Source: Kribbella pratensis
Lineage (GTDB): Bacteria > Actinomycetota > Actinomycetes > Propionibacteriales > Kribbellaceae
Direction of reading: 5' to 3'
Assembly (NCBI RefSeq): GCF_004366075.1
Contig: NZ_SODU01000001.1
Coordinates: forward strand, 1,054,001-1,118,000
DNA length: 64,000 bases
A model generated the notes under the pieces. It saw nothing but the letters and a program-made list of their open reading frames with translations. It had not been told where the DNA came from and ran no database searches. Below, piece by piece: positions 40,383-48,805 of the stretch; positions within the stretch are counted from its first letter, which is position 1, and each line of letters begins with the position of its first letter. A program made the position numbers and the translations under genes.

Positions 40383-42605
40383 ATGATGTCCGAGCACGTC
40401 GACCCGTTCATCGGGACCGGCGCCACCGACCTGCCCGCGCCGAAGGGCCTGGCCGCGACCTGGTGGTGGCCCAAGCCGCAGGTCGGCAACACCCATCCGG
40501 GTGCCACGCACCCTTTCGGGATGGTGTCGGCCAGCCCCTACTCCGGGGCCTACCCGACCGGTTACGGGCTGTACGACTTCAACACCGAGGGCGTGCCCGA
40601 CCTGTTGTACGACCGCCCGGTCGCCTCCGGCTTCACCCACTTCCAGCAGTCCGGCACCGGCGCGATCCGCAAGTACTACAACTACTTCAGGGTCACGCCG
40701 ATGCTCGGCCCGCTCGACGACCTGGGCACCGCCTGGGACCTGCTCGACGAGGTGGCCGAGCCCGGGTACTACGCGGCGACGCTGAGTTCAGGGGTGCGGT
40801 GCGAGGTGACCGTCGGCCCCAAATCGGCCGTCCACCGGTACACCTTCCCGGCGAATGACGCCGCCCGGATCGTCATCGACGCCTCGACCGGCGGTCTGGC
40901 CATCCCGCACAGCCAGACCGTGCCGCTGAAGGCGCACCTGGCGATGCTGGAGCCGGGGGTGGCTCAAGGGGAGATCCACGTCGAGGGTGTGCCGCTGGCC
41001 GTACACCTGGAGGTCGACGCCCCCGGCTGGCGGCAGCTGCTGTGGTACGACCGGCGCCTCATGCCCGGCGGCACCCGCCTCGACTTCGACTACATCCGGC
41101 CGACCACACTGCGGCCCTTCGGGCTGATGTTCATGGGCCCGTCGCGCGCCGAGCAGACCGTCGAGGTGCGGCTGGGGTTCTCCCTGCGCGGGTGTGCGAC
41201 GGCCCGCGACAACCTGCACGCGGACGTCGGCAGCATCCAGGCCACCTTTGCCGGCCGGCGCGATCACACGGCAGCCACCTGGCGCGACCACCTCGGCAAG
41301 GTCTCGATCAAGGCCGAGTCCGATGACCAGGCAACGGTTTTCGGCACCGCGCTCTACCACTCGCTGATCAAGCCGTGCTTCGCCCCGGACGAGAGCCCGT
41401 CGTGGACGACCGAGGGCCCGTACGCCTTCGACATCTGCACCATGTGGGACATCTACCGCACCCAACTGCCGCTGATGACCACGCTGTTCCCGCAGCGTTC
41501 GGTCGAGCTGGCCGGCGCGCTGCTGTCGATCTGCGAGCAGGAGGGCAACCTGCCGATCGGCTACCGGATGGCCAAGGGCGCCGACCGGTTCTCCCGGCAG
41601 GGCAGCGCCCTCGCGCACACCTTCTTCGCCGACCTGTGCCAACTGGATCTGCCGGGGATCGACTGGGACTGGGCCATGGTGCACCTGGAGATGGACCTGC
41701 GCCGGACGTACGGCGAGGACTATCTGGTGCACGGTGTGGCGCATCCGATCAGCCACACCCTCGACCTGGCGTACGCCTACCACTGCACCGCGGCGATCGC
41801 CGGCAAGGTGCGTGACCGGATGCTGGCCCAGCAGATGCGCGACCTCGCCCAGGGCTGGCGGGCGGCGTACGACCCGGGCACCGGCCTGCTGCGCGACTCG
41901 ACGTTCTACGAGGGCGGCCGGTGGAACTACTCCTTCCGGCTGCTGCACGACATGCGCGCCCGGATCGCGCTGACGGGCGGAGACGAGGCGTTCGTCCGGC
42001 TGCTCGACCGGTTCTTCGGGTACGGCGCCGTACCGGTCACCCAGCCGGGAGTGGCTCCGAGCGTGGCCGAGATGGACGCCGGGTACGGCCTGTGCAGGTT
42101 CGAGGGACTGAACAACGAACCGGACTACGAGGCGCCGTGGTCCTACCACTACGCCGGACGGCCGGACCGAACCGCCGAGGTGGTGCATGCCGCGGTCGCC
42201 AACCAGTTCGGCACCGGCCGGGGCGGGCTGCCGGGTAACGACGACTCCGGCGGGCTGTCCGCGTGGTACGTGTGGGCAACGCTCGGGCTGTTCCCGGTGG
42301 CCGGCCAGAACCTGTTCCTGGTGAGCGCGCCGGCCGTGGCGGAGTCCACGACCCGGCTGCCCGAGGGCGAGCTGTCCATCACCACCACAGGTTTCGAGCC
42401 GGTCGAGGCAGGAGGACCGGTCTCCTACGTCCAGTCCATCGCGGTGGACGGCAAGACCCTGGAACGCCCCTGGATCTCCGGCCGGGAACTGCGGCACATC
42501 CGCAACCTGCACATCGAGCTCGGCCCTCGGCCCTCCGGCTGGGGCACCCGGATCAGGCCACCGTCCACATCCGACCCGCTGCACCCCACTGGAGGTGAGG
42601 CATGA
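40383..42605 (+). CDS. GH92-family glycosidase (alpha-1,2-mannosidase-like), no signal peptide
   Basis: 740 aa. GH92 enzymes are calcium-dependent exo-alpha-mannosidases. Landmarks are VDPFIGTGATD at the start, GNTHPGATHPFGMVSASPYS, ASGFTHFQQSGTGA, TMWDIYRTQLPLMTTLFP and the catalytic-base region GLPGNDDSGGLSAWYVW, with TLGLFPVAGQN after it. Most relatives are secreted; here no signal peptide or lipobox is visible, so the protein looks cytoplasmic. The ATG at 40383 (with a second ATG next) follows GGTGAGG. It overlaps the glycosyltransferase gene by 4 nt. Its natural glycan is unknown and may be made by that partner. Confidence 0.87.
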   Translation: MMSEHVDPFIGTGATDLPAPKGLAATWWWPKPQVGNTHPGATHPFGMVSASPYSGAYPTGYGLYDFNTEGVPDLLYDRPVASGFTHFQQSGTGAIRKYYNYFRVTPMLGPLDDLGTAWDLLDEVAEPGYYAATLSSGVRCEVTVGPKSAVHRYTFPANDAARIVIDASTGGLAIPHSQTVPLKAHLAMLEPGVAQGEIHVEGVPLAVHLEVDAPGWRQLLWYDRRLMPGGTRLDFDYIRPTTLRPFGLMFMGPSRAEQTVEVRLGFSLRGCATARDNLHADVGSIQATFAGRRDHTAATWRDHLGKVSIKAESDDQATVFGTALYHSLIKPCFAPDESPSWTTEGPYAFDICTMWDIYRTQLPLMTTLFPQRSVELAGALLSICEQEGNLPIGYRMAKGADRFSRQGSALAHTFFADLCQLDLPGIDWDWAMVHLEMDLRRTYGEDYLVHGVAHPISHTLDLAYAYHCTAAIAGKVRDRMLAQQMRDLAQGWRAAYDPGTGLLRDSTFYEGGRWNYSFRLLHDMRARIALTGGDEAFVRLLDRFFGYGAVPVTQPGVAPSVAEMDAGYGLCRFEGLNNEPDYEAPWSYHYAGRPDRTAEVVHAAVANQFGTGRGGLPGNDDSGGLSAWYVWATLGLFPVAGQNLFLVSAPAVAESTTRLPEGELSITTTGFEPVEAGGPVSYVQSIAVDGKTLERPWISGRELRHIRNLHIELGPRPSGWGTRIRPPSTSDPLHPTGGEA

Positions 42606-43894
42606 ACATCCCGTCCACACCCGACCGCCGTCTGGTCGTTGTCGTCCGCGCCGACCCGGTGATCTGCGGGCACTCCGGTGAGGCCCGGTGCCTCGCGGAG
42701 GTGGCGCTCACCCGCGGGTACGACGACGTACGGATCGTGACCTGGCCGCTGGACGCGCTGGAGGCGGCCGGGCTGCCGTTGAAACCACTCGACCGTGTGC
42801 TGCCGTACAGCCCTGGGATCACCGTGGAGCGGCCCGATCCCGTCGGCGACTACCGGGTTCCGGACGGGCGCTACCTGTCCGGGCTCATCGGGCGGCTGGT
42901 CGAGCTGTTCAGCGACGGGGTGCCGACGGTGGCGATGTCGCTGTACCTGAGCCCGCACGCGATCGCCGTACAGGAGGCCGTCCAGGTGGCGCGCCGGATC
43001 GGGCCGGCGCGGGTCACCACGGTGGCTGAGGCGGTGGGCTCCGACATCACCAACGTGGTGCGCGAGTGCGTGGACACCGGCCGGTTCGGGGCGGCCGCGC
43101 ACATCCTTTCGGTCTACCTGGCGGCCGACCACTGCGTGGCGGTGTCGGAGTACACCAGGGACCTGATCGTGGCCTCGGCGGCGACCCTCGACGGTATGCA
43201 CGGCACGACGTTCGCGCAGCAGTGCCGTGAGCGGATCGCCATCTCCTACCCGGCGGTCGATTCCTCGTCCTACCTGTCACTCACCGATGACGGGATCGCC
43301 GAAACGCTTACCCGTCGGGGCCTTTCGCGGGACGGGTACGTGCTGTTCCTGTCCCGGATCGCCTCGGCGAAGGGCGTCGACGACCTGATCGACGCCTACG
43401 CCGGGTCGCGGTCGGCCGAGCAGGTGCAGCTGGTCCTGGCCGGGCGCGGTCCGCAGGAAGACGAGGTACTGGCGCGGGTGGCGGCAGCGGGGCTGGGCGA
43501 GCGGGTGCGGGTGCTGACCAATGTGGACGACGCGGAGAAGCCGGCGCTGATGGCCGGGAGCGCGGCGTTCGTGCTGCCGACACGCGAGCAGCCGGAGTTC
43601 GTGGAGACGTTCGGGATCGCGTTGGTCGAGAAGGCTCTCGCCGGTGGCGGGCCGATCATCACCTGCGCGACCGGCGGTGTGCCCGAGGCCGTCGGTGATA
43701 CGGCCTTGCTGGTGCCGCAGCGTGATCCGGCCACGCTGCGGACCGTGCTTGACGAGGTCGTGTGCGACTGGACCCGCGAGCAGCGCGTGGCGGCCGAGCG
43801 GCGCGCTCGGGAGTACGCGTTGCAGTTCGACCGGGTAGCGGTGTTCGACCGTCTTTTCGCGCGCGCCGAGGCTCCCGCCGTCCACGTCGCCTGA
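42602..43894 (+). CDS. GT4-type glycosyltransferase (GT-B fold)
   Basis: 430 aa. The C-terminal donor domain shows YVLFLSRIASAKGVDDLIDA, LVLAGRGPQEDEVL, the acidic helix ETFGIALVEKALAGGGPIIT and ATGGVPEAVGDTALLVPQ, as in family 4 transferases that use nucleotide sugars. The N-terminal acceptor domain starts VVVVRADPVICGHSGEARCL, which departs from the usual GGxG entry motif. The ATG at 42602 has GGAGGTGAG upstream and overlaps the GH92 stop. A transferase and a glycosidase in one two-gene unit suggests synthesis and turnover of the same intracellular oligosaccharide. The sugar is not known. Confidence 0.85.
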   Translation: MNIPSTPDRRLVVVVRADPVICGHSGEARCLAEVALTRGYDDVRIVTWPLDALEAAGLPLKPLDRVLPYSPGITVERPDPVGDYRVPDGRYLSGLIGRLVELFSDGVPTVAMSLYLSPHAIAVQEAVQVARRIGPARVTTVAEAVGSDITNVVRECVDTGRFGAAAHILSVYLAADHCVAVSEYTRDLIVASAATLDGMHGTTFAQQCRERIAISYPAVDSSSYLSLTDDGIAETLTRRGLSRDGYVLFLSRIASAKGVDDLIDAYAGSRSAEQVQLVLAGRGPQEDEVLARVAAAGLGERVRVLTNVDDAEKPALMAGSAAFVLPTREQPEFVETFGIALVEKALAGGGPIITCATGGVPEAVGDTALLVPQRDPATLRTVLDEVVCDWTREQRVAAERRAREYALQFDRVAVFDRLFARAEAPAVHVA

Positions 43895-43898
43895 CGGC

Positions 43899-44285
43899 CT
43901 ACTCGCTGTCCCAGACGGTCGAGTGCTGCTCGAAGTGCGCCGGGTCGCTGTGCACCGGGATGACGCACAGCAGATGCCCGCCCGGGGCACGGAGGGTGTG
44001 GCACCCCTGCCAGCTCGCGACCTCGACCGCGCCGAGCCCGGTCAGGCGGGCGACCTCGGCGGCGACGTCGTCGGTCTCGATGTCCAGGTGGTACCGCGGC
44101 TCGTCGTCGACCGACTGGATCGCGGTCACGTACCCCGGGACGGCGTCGTGGAGGCTGATGAACTGTGGCTCACCCTCCGGCGAAGACGTCCGTACGCCGA
44201 GAGCCTTGGACCAGAACGCCGTGGCGTCCGGCACCTCGTCCCGCTTGACGTCGATCAGAAACGTGGAAATCCGGCTCCGATGCAT
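43899..44285 (-). CDS. VOC-superfamily protein (glyoxalase/bleomycin-resistance fold)
   Basis: 128 aa. Two beta-alpha-beta-beta modules are recognisable: RISTFLIDVKRDEVPDATAF with WSKALGVRT, then YHLDIETDDVAAEVARLTGL followed by APGGHLLCVIPV. Members bind metals or small hydrophobic molecules and act as dioxygenases, lyases or drug binders; function cannot be deduced. The ATG at 44285 is used. It converges with the glycosyltransferase gene 4 nt away and follows imuB on the same strand, although nothing shows that it belongs to the SOS genes. Confidence 0.75.
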   Translation of the reverse strand: MHRSRISTFLIDVKRDEVPDATAFWSKALGVRTSSPEGEPQFISLHDAVPGYVTAIQSVDDEPRYHLDIETDDVAAEVARLTGLGAVEVASWQGCHTLRAPGGHLLCVIPVHSDPAHFEQHSTVWDSE

Positions 44286-44311
44286 GAAGTCAACCTATGG
44301 TGGCGAGTTGA

Positions 44312-45946
44312 TCAGTCGTAAGTGGCTTGGGCGTGCCAGGTGGTTCGGCAGAGGGTGAAGAGCCAGGCGCGGGTGTCGGCGGTCTGGAACTGGAAGCGGG
44401 CCTGACGGGACTCGGTGCTGGGGTCCCACCAGCGTTCCGCGGTGAGCCAGGGTCCGGCCCAGGCGGTGATCGGGTGGATCTTGTTGCTGTCGGCAACTTG
44501 AACGCCGGGGCCGCGGGCCGGGAGCAGGGTGAACGCGGTGGGTACGCCGGACAACTCGCCGCGGGCACTGACCGACACCTGGGTGCCGTCCGAGGCGAAC
44601 ACCTTCGCGGGGATCGGCTCCGGGAAGACCATGGTCGGCGCCAGCGCCGGCCAGCGCTTCGCCGTACCGATCGAGCCGGTGATCGAGCCGGGCCAGGGCT
44701 GGTCCGGCGGCCGTGCCGGGACCGCCGGATCACCCCACGGGACCAGCGTCTGCCGCTCCGCGAACCCGCGACCGCCGCCGATCACCACCGACACCACCGC
44801 ACCGTGACCGAGCATGCTCTGCACCCGCGACAACGCCCGGTGGATCCGCTCGTCCGGACCGCCGCCCCACAACCCGTCGACATGCGCGCCGACCGGATCC
44901 GCCTGGTCCGGGACCAGCCGCACCCGGACGACCGGTGACGTCAGCTCGCTGGTCGCCGTACCGCTCCCCTGCAGTTGCCAGCGCACCCGGTCCACCACGT
45001 CCGCCGCGGTGAACCAGCGCGGGTGCAGCCACTCCCGCTCGTGGATCCGCCCGGACTCGGTGCCGACCTCGACCCGCAACGTCGTACACACCAGCCCGAG
45101 CTCGGTCAGCCGGGCGATCAGCTCGTCGGCGACCGCCCGGACCGCGAACGCGACCTGGTCGACCCGGTCCACGGACGGCTCGAAGTCGAGCGTCCTGGTG
45201 AGCTCCGGCGGGATCTCCCGGCCGGTCACCGGGCGGTCGTCGTACCCACGGGCCAGCCGATGGGCGAAGGCGCCGTCCGGACCGAACCGGGTCAGCACCT
45301 CGGTCCGGGGCAACTGCGCGAACGCACCCAGCGACCGCAGCCCCAGCCGGCGCAGCAGATCCGTGAGCGCCGGCTGCTCGAGTACGTCGACCGACAGCGG
45401 CGCGAGGAACTCCGGTGAACCGTCCGGCGGCACCACGTGCACCCGGGTCCGCGCGGAACTCACCCGGGCCGCCTGCTCCGCGGCGAACGGCCCGTCGGCG
45501 ATCCCGATCCGGCTGCCGTGCACGTCGTACGTCTCGAGCCGGTCGAGCAGCTTCCCCGCGGCCGCCTCCTCGCTGCCGTAGAACCGTGCCGGGCCGCGCG
45601 CCTTCAACGCGCACATCCCCGGCCGGATCACCTGCACGCCCGGCGTGATCGCCTCCAGGCACGAGATCACCGGGTCGAACGCCCGCGCGTCGATCACCGG
45701 GTCGTACTTCAGCACGACCAGCTCCGGGCACCGCGACTGCGCGTCCCGGGCCCGCTGCCCGCGCCGCACCCCTTCGGCGCGCGCGGTGGCGGAGGTGGCA
45801 AGCACCTTTCCCTTCTCCAGTACGGCGATCGGCTCGTCCGGTGATCGCCCGGTCGCCACCGCGGCCGCCGCCACCGGCCAGTCCGGCACCCAGATCACCA
45901 TCGTCCGGGTCAGCCCGTTCACCAGCCCATTCATCAGCCCGCCCAT
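44312..45946 (-). CDS. imuB: ImuB, Y-family polymerase-like mutagenesis protein
   Basis: 544 aa. ImuB is a catalytically inactive Y-family polymerase relative that links ImuA' and DnaE2 to the sliding clamp in SOS-induced mutagenesis. Seen here: MVIWVPDWPVAAAAVATGRS at the palm position (no acidic catalytic motif), ATSATARAEGVRRGQRARDA, CLEAITPGVQVIRPGMCALK, and the HhH-like DLLRRLGLRSLGAFAQLP. The C-terminal tail carries LVPWGDPAVPARPPDQPWPG. The ATG at 45946 overlaps the imuA' stop (TGATG). The first 12 residues come from a short GGGCTGATG-type repeat (MGGLMNGLVNGL). DnaE2 is not in the window. Confidence 0.9.
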   Translation of the reverse strand: MGGLMNGLVNGLTRTMVIWVPDWPVAAAAVATGRSPDEPIAVLEKGKVLATSATARAEGVRRGQRARDAQSRCPELVVLKYDPVIDARAFDPVISCLEAITPGVQVIRPGMCALKARGPARFYGSEEAAAGKLLDRLETYDVHGSRIGIADGPFAAEQAARVSSARTRVHVVPPDGSPEFLAPLSVDVLEQPALTDLLRRLGLRSLGAFAQLPRTEVLTRFGPDGAFAHRLARGYDDRPVTGREIPPELTRTLDFEPSVDRVDQVAFAVRAVADELIARLTELGLVCTTLRVEVGTESGRIHEREWLHPRWFTAADVVDRVRWQLQGSGTATSELTSPVVRVRLVPDQADPVGAHVDGLWGGGPDERIHRALSRVQSMLGHGAVVSVVIGGGRGFAERQTLVPWGDPAVPARPPDQPWPGSITGSIGTAKRWPALAPTMVFPEPIPAKVFASDGTQVSVSARGELSGVPTAFTLLPARGPGVQVADSNKIHPITAWAGPWLTAERWWDPSTESRQARFQFQTADTRAWLFTLCRTTWHAQATYD

Positions 45947-46728
45947 CAGCCCACCGCGCCGATCTGGTCCGCCCACTCCTCCGGCCGGGCTTCCGAGGTC
46001 CCGGTGGAGCGGATCGTGCCGTCGGGGGCGGGCAGCCAGAGCTCGTGACGAGCGCGTACGGCGGCGCGCCGGCCGGTCACCGCGACGGTCGCACGGCGGG
46101 CGGTGAGCAGGCCTTCGCCGTCGCCGAGTCCGGTCCAGGTATTGCTCTCGATCTCGAACCGGGCCTCGCTGCCGGGCCAGGACCCGTACGCGATCAGCAT
46201 CGCGCCGCGGGTCCGGAGCCGCGCGGCGAGCCGGGACGCCTCCCCCGGTGTCACCTCACCGGGCGGGCGGACGACCACCACGGTCAGCGCGTCGACCAGC
46301 GCGGCGACGACGCTCAGCCACTCGGGCCCCGGATCCGGAACGAGCACGAGACGCTCCAGGTCCACCCCGAGCCCGCGCGCCGCCTCGGCCCCGAACGACG
46401 GCACGCCGACCACACCGCACCAGGCGCCCTCCGCGGACGGACCGGCCATCAGCGCCATCACCAGCGCGGCACTCCCCCGCACCGAGTACACCGAACCGCC
46501 GCGCAGGCTCGCTCCCGCCAGCAGCACACCCACTGCCGGATGCGTCGGCAGCTCCCTGTCCACCCCCGCCGTGTCCAAAGCCTGCTGCACCCGAGCCACC
46601 GACGGCGCCTCGGCGGCGGCCTTCAGCAATGACTTCTGGGCAGACTTCCGGTCCTTGGCCTGAGCGAGGAGCAGACGGGCCTGGTCGAGCGCCGTGACCC
46701 GACTCGCCGTTGCCTCGCTCCCCGTCAT
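45946..46728 (-). CDS. ImuA'-like SOS mutagenesis protein
   Basis: 260 aa, a RecA-like protein that acts with ImuB and DnaE2. It begins VTALDQARLLLAQAKDRKSA after a short tail. A glycine-rich region GVLLAGASLRGGSVYSVRGS and AALVMALMAG follow, and the core WCGVVGVPSFGAEAARGLGV leads to RLVLVPDPGPEWLSVVAALV. The first gene of the pair; the ATG at 46728 lies 11 bp from a perfect SOS box, which makes LexA control very likely. The ribosome site (ATGGGAG) is close to the start. Confidence 0.85.
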   Translation of the reverse strand: MTGSEATASRVTALDQARLLLAQAKDRKSAQKSLLKAAAEAPSVARVQQALDTAGVDRELPTHPAVGVLLAGASLRGGSVYSVRGSAALVMALMAGPSAEGAWCGVVGVPSFGAEAARGLGVDLERLVLVPDPGPEWLSVVAALVDALTVVVVRPPGEVTPGEASRLAARLRTRGAMLIAYGSWPGSEARFEIESNTWTGLGDGEGLLTARRATVAVTGRRAAVRARHELWLPAPDGTIRSTGTSEARPEEWADQIGAVG

Positions 46729-46738
46729 ACTCCCATGT

Positions 46739-46754
46739 TCGAACACCTGTTCGA
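46739..46754. promoter_or_regulatory. LexA-binding SOS box upstream of imuA'
   Basis: TCGAACACCTGTTCGA fits the actinobacterial SOS box TCGAAC-N4-GTTCGA exactly. It lies 11 bp before the imuA' start and 50 bp before the divergent PPOX gene, so LexA is expected to control the imuA'-imuB operon and might influence the other side. Confidence 0.93.
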
Positions 46755-46803
46755 ACAAGTCAATCCGGTCGTCCACAGCCGCCCAGCACATAGGGTAGGA
46801 GGC

Positions 46804-47268
46804 ATGCCGAGGACTATTGCGACCAATACCAAGGTCGGGCTCGACGGGTTGCTGGAGTTTGTGCGGCGGCGTCATCACATGCTGCTGATGACCACCCGGG
46901 CCGACGGGACGGTGCAGGCTTCGCCGGTGTCGGGCGGTGTGGACACGGAGGGCCGGATCGTCATCTCGTCGTACCCGGAACGGGCGAAGAGCACGAACGT
47001 GAAGCGGGCCGGCAAGGCCAGCGTGGTCGTGCTGTCGGACGAGTGGAACGGCGCGTGGGTGCAGGTGGACGGCAGCGGTGAGGTGATCGAGCTGCCGGAC
47101 GCGGTGGAGGCGCTGGTCGACTACTACCGCTCCATCTCCGGTGAGCACCCGGACTGGGACGAGTACCGCGAGGCGATGGTGAAGCAGGGCAAGTGCCTCA
47201 TCCGCATCACCCCGGAGCGCTGGAGCCCGATCGCCACTGGCGGCTTCCCAGCACATCTCGCTGATTAG
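46804..47268 (+). CDS. PPOX-class flavin/F420-dependent oxidoreductase-like protein
   Basis: 154 aa split-barrel protein of the pyridoxamine-phosphate-oxidase-like class, common as F420- or FMN-binding reductases in actinomycetes. Typical stretches are HHMLLMTTRADGTVQASPVS, VISSYPERAKSTNVKRAGKA and VLSDEWNGAWVQVDGSGEVI, ending CLIRITPERWSPI. The ATG at 46804 has GTAGGAGG upstream. It is directly followed by the PIG-L gene with no gap, suggesting one transcript. The cofactor (F420 or FMN) cannot be decided by eye. Confidence 0.85.
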   Translation: MPRTIATNTKVGLDGLLEFVRRRHHMLLMTTRADGTVQASPVSGGVDTEGRIVISSYPERAKSTNVKRAGKASVVVLSDEWNGAWVQVDGSGEVIELPDAVEALVDYYRSISGEHPDWDEYREAMVKQGKCLIRITPERWSPIATGGFPAHLAD

Positions 47269-48015
47269 ATGCGTACGGCGCTGGTAGTCCACGCACACCC
47301 CGACGACGAGGTGTTCGCCACCGGCGCCGCCACGTCCGTGCTGAACGAGCAGGGCTGGCATGTCGTACTGCGGGTCGCTACCGCCGGCATGCACGGAGCC
47401 CTCGATCATCTCGGCGCCTCCTGCGCACTGCTCGGGATCAACGAGTGGGACTGGCTGGGAGCGGTGGACCAGTGGGTTGACGACGGCGGTCGCGCCGGAC
47501 CACGGTCATTGGCCGCGGCATCGCCGGACGACGTGGCCGAAGCGATCGAGGTCGCGGCCGTCGTGATCGAGCCGGAGCTCATCCTCACAGTCGGCAGTGA
47601 CGGGCTGACAGGTCACCCGGACCACATCGCCATCTCACAAGGGGTGCAGCGCGCACTCCGGCGCGTCGACTGTCGTGCGCTGGGTGCACGCGTGAGAGCC
47701 CAGGACGTGCGTGCGGGTGAGCAACTGATCCAGCAACTCGCGCCGGGTCAGCAGGTCGGGTCAGGCCACGTCAAAGGGTGCGATGCACCGCTGGAGGAGA
47801 TCGGCGGAGCGTCCGAGCAGCGACGGCGGCAGGCACTGGACGAGTACTACGACGGCCTGGGCAGCAAGCCGCTCGAAGAACTCCTAGGAGTGCACCGGGC
47901 GAGCAGCGACGGGCTGCTGCTGCGTGCGGTGTTCGACGCGACCGGCTGGCAGCAGGACCGGTTCGAGGAGCTCACTGCCCTTACTGCTTCGAGCGACGCG
48001 CCATCGTCTCGGTGA
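47269..48015 (+). CDS. PIG-L family deacetylase
   Basis: 248 aa. PIG-L/LmbE enzymes are zinc N-deacetylases acting on sugars such as GlcNAc-inositol (MshB) or on bacillithiol intermediates and antibiotics. The metal site AHPDDEVFATG near residue 9 and the second site TGHPDHIAISQGV near residue 120 are intact. The middle region is shorter than in MshB. The ATG follows directly on the preceding stop. The 3' end overlaps the convergent GntR gene by 35 nt. The substrate is unknown. Confidence 0.88.
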   Translation: MRTALVVHAHPDDEVFATGAATSVLNEQGWHVVLRVATAGMHGALDHLGASCALLGINEWDWLGAVDQWVDDGGRAGPRSLAAASPDDVAEAIEVAAVVIEPELILTVGSDGLTGHPDHIAISQGVQRALRRVDCRALGARVRAQDVRAGEQLIQQLAPGQQVGSGHVKGCDAPLEEIGGASEQRRRQALDEYYDGLGSKPLEELLGVHRASSDGLLLRAVFDATGWQQDRFEELTALTASSDAPSSR

Positions 48016-48670
48016 TGCGCTGCATGGCGCCTTCGAGGTGCTCGCGCAGCGCTGCCTCCGCACCCTCCTCGTCGTGCGCCAGGCACGCGTCGAGAATCGC
48101 CTGGTGCTCGCGACGGGTCTGCTCGATCCGGGCCTTGGTCTGCCGCGAACCGAACCGGTAGCGCTCGCTGTTCTGCCAGACCGGCTCGATCGCCCGCGGC
48201 AGCCACCGCGAACCGCCGGCCCGGTAGATCGCGAAGTGGAACTCGGTGTGCGCCTGCCGGGACGCGATGTTGTCGCCCAGCTTCGACAACCGGACGTGCT
48301 CGGCCAGTGCGGTCCGGGCGGCCGCCGCGTCCGAGTCGGAGAAGCGTGTCGCGGCCGCACGCACTGCCAGGGACTCCAGTGCCAGCCGGGTCTCGTGGGT
48401 GTCGCGCAGGTCCTCCATCGACAGCTCACGCACCCAGGCGCCCTTGTGCGGGACGATCTCGACCAGTCCGAGCGCCGCCATCCGCCGGAGCCCTTCCCGG
48501 ATCGGCATCTGGCTCATGTCCAGTCGCTTGGCGAGCTCCTCCAGCCGGAGCGCCGTACCGCTGGGAAGTTCGCCGGACAGGATGAGTTCGTGCAGCTCGG
48601 CGGCAGCTTCCTCGGCGAGCGTACGACGCCCGGTCGGCCCCCCAGGCGTGAGCTCGAGTCGTCGGATCAT
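47981..48670 (-). CDS. GntR-family regulator, FCD subfamily
   Basis: 229 aa. An N-terminal winged helix (RRTLAEEAAAELHELILSGE, LAKRLDMSQMPIREGLRRMA) precedes an FCD ligand domain with DTHETRLALESLAVRAA, HTEFHFAIYRAGGSRWLPR and REHQAILDACLAHDEEGAEA. The metal/ligand histidines and Asp of FCD proteins are present. It is clearly paralogous to the regulator at 53378 (both have RAIEPVWQNSERYRFGSR). It sits at the 3' edge of the catabolic locus on the same strand. The ATG at 48670 is used; GAGGAGAGAGG lies somewhat far upstream. A likely repressor of the locus, by context. Confidence 0.87.
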   Translation of the reverse strand: MIRRLELTPGGPTGRRTLAEEAAAELHELILSGELPSGTALRLEELAKRLDMSQMPIREGLRRMAALGLVEIVPHKGAWVRELSMEDLRDTHETRLALESLAVRAAATRFSDSDAAAARTALAEHVRLSKLGDNIASRQAHTEFHFAIYRAGGSRWLPRAIEPVWQNSERYRFGSRQTKARIEQTRREHQAILDACLAHDEEGAEAALREHLEGAMQRITETMARRSKQ

Positions 48671-48805
48671 CAGTAGCGGGCTGCCTCTCTCCTCTTGAGC
48701 TCTGGAGGTACCGTAGCCGCCGACCGGGTATCTGGCGGCCTTCGACCACAGATTGCTCAGCTCAAAGCCCAGCAAACATGAGCGGTCTAGGCCACTGGTG
48801 CTCTC

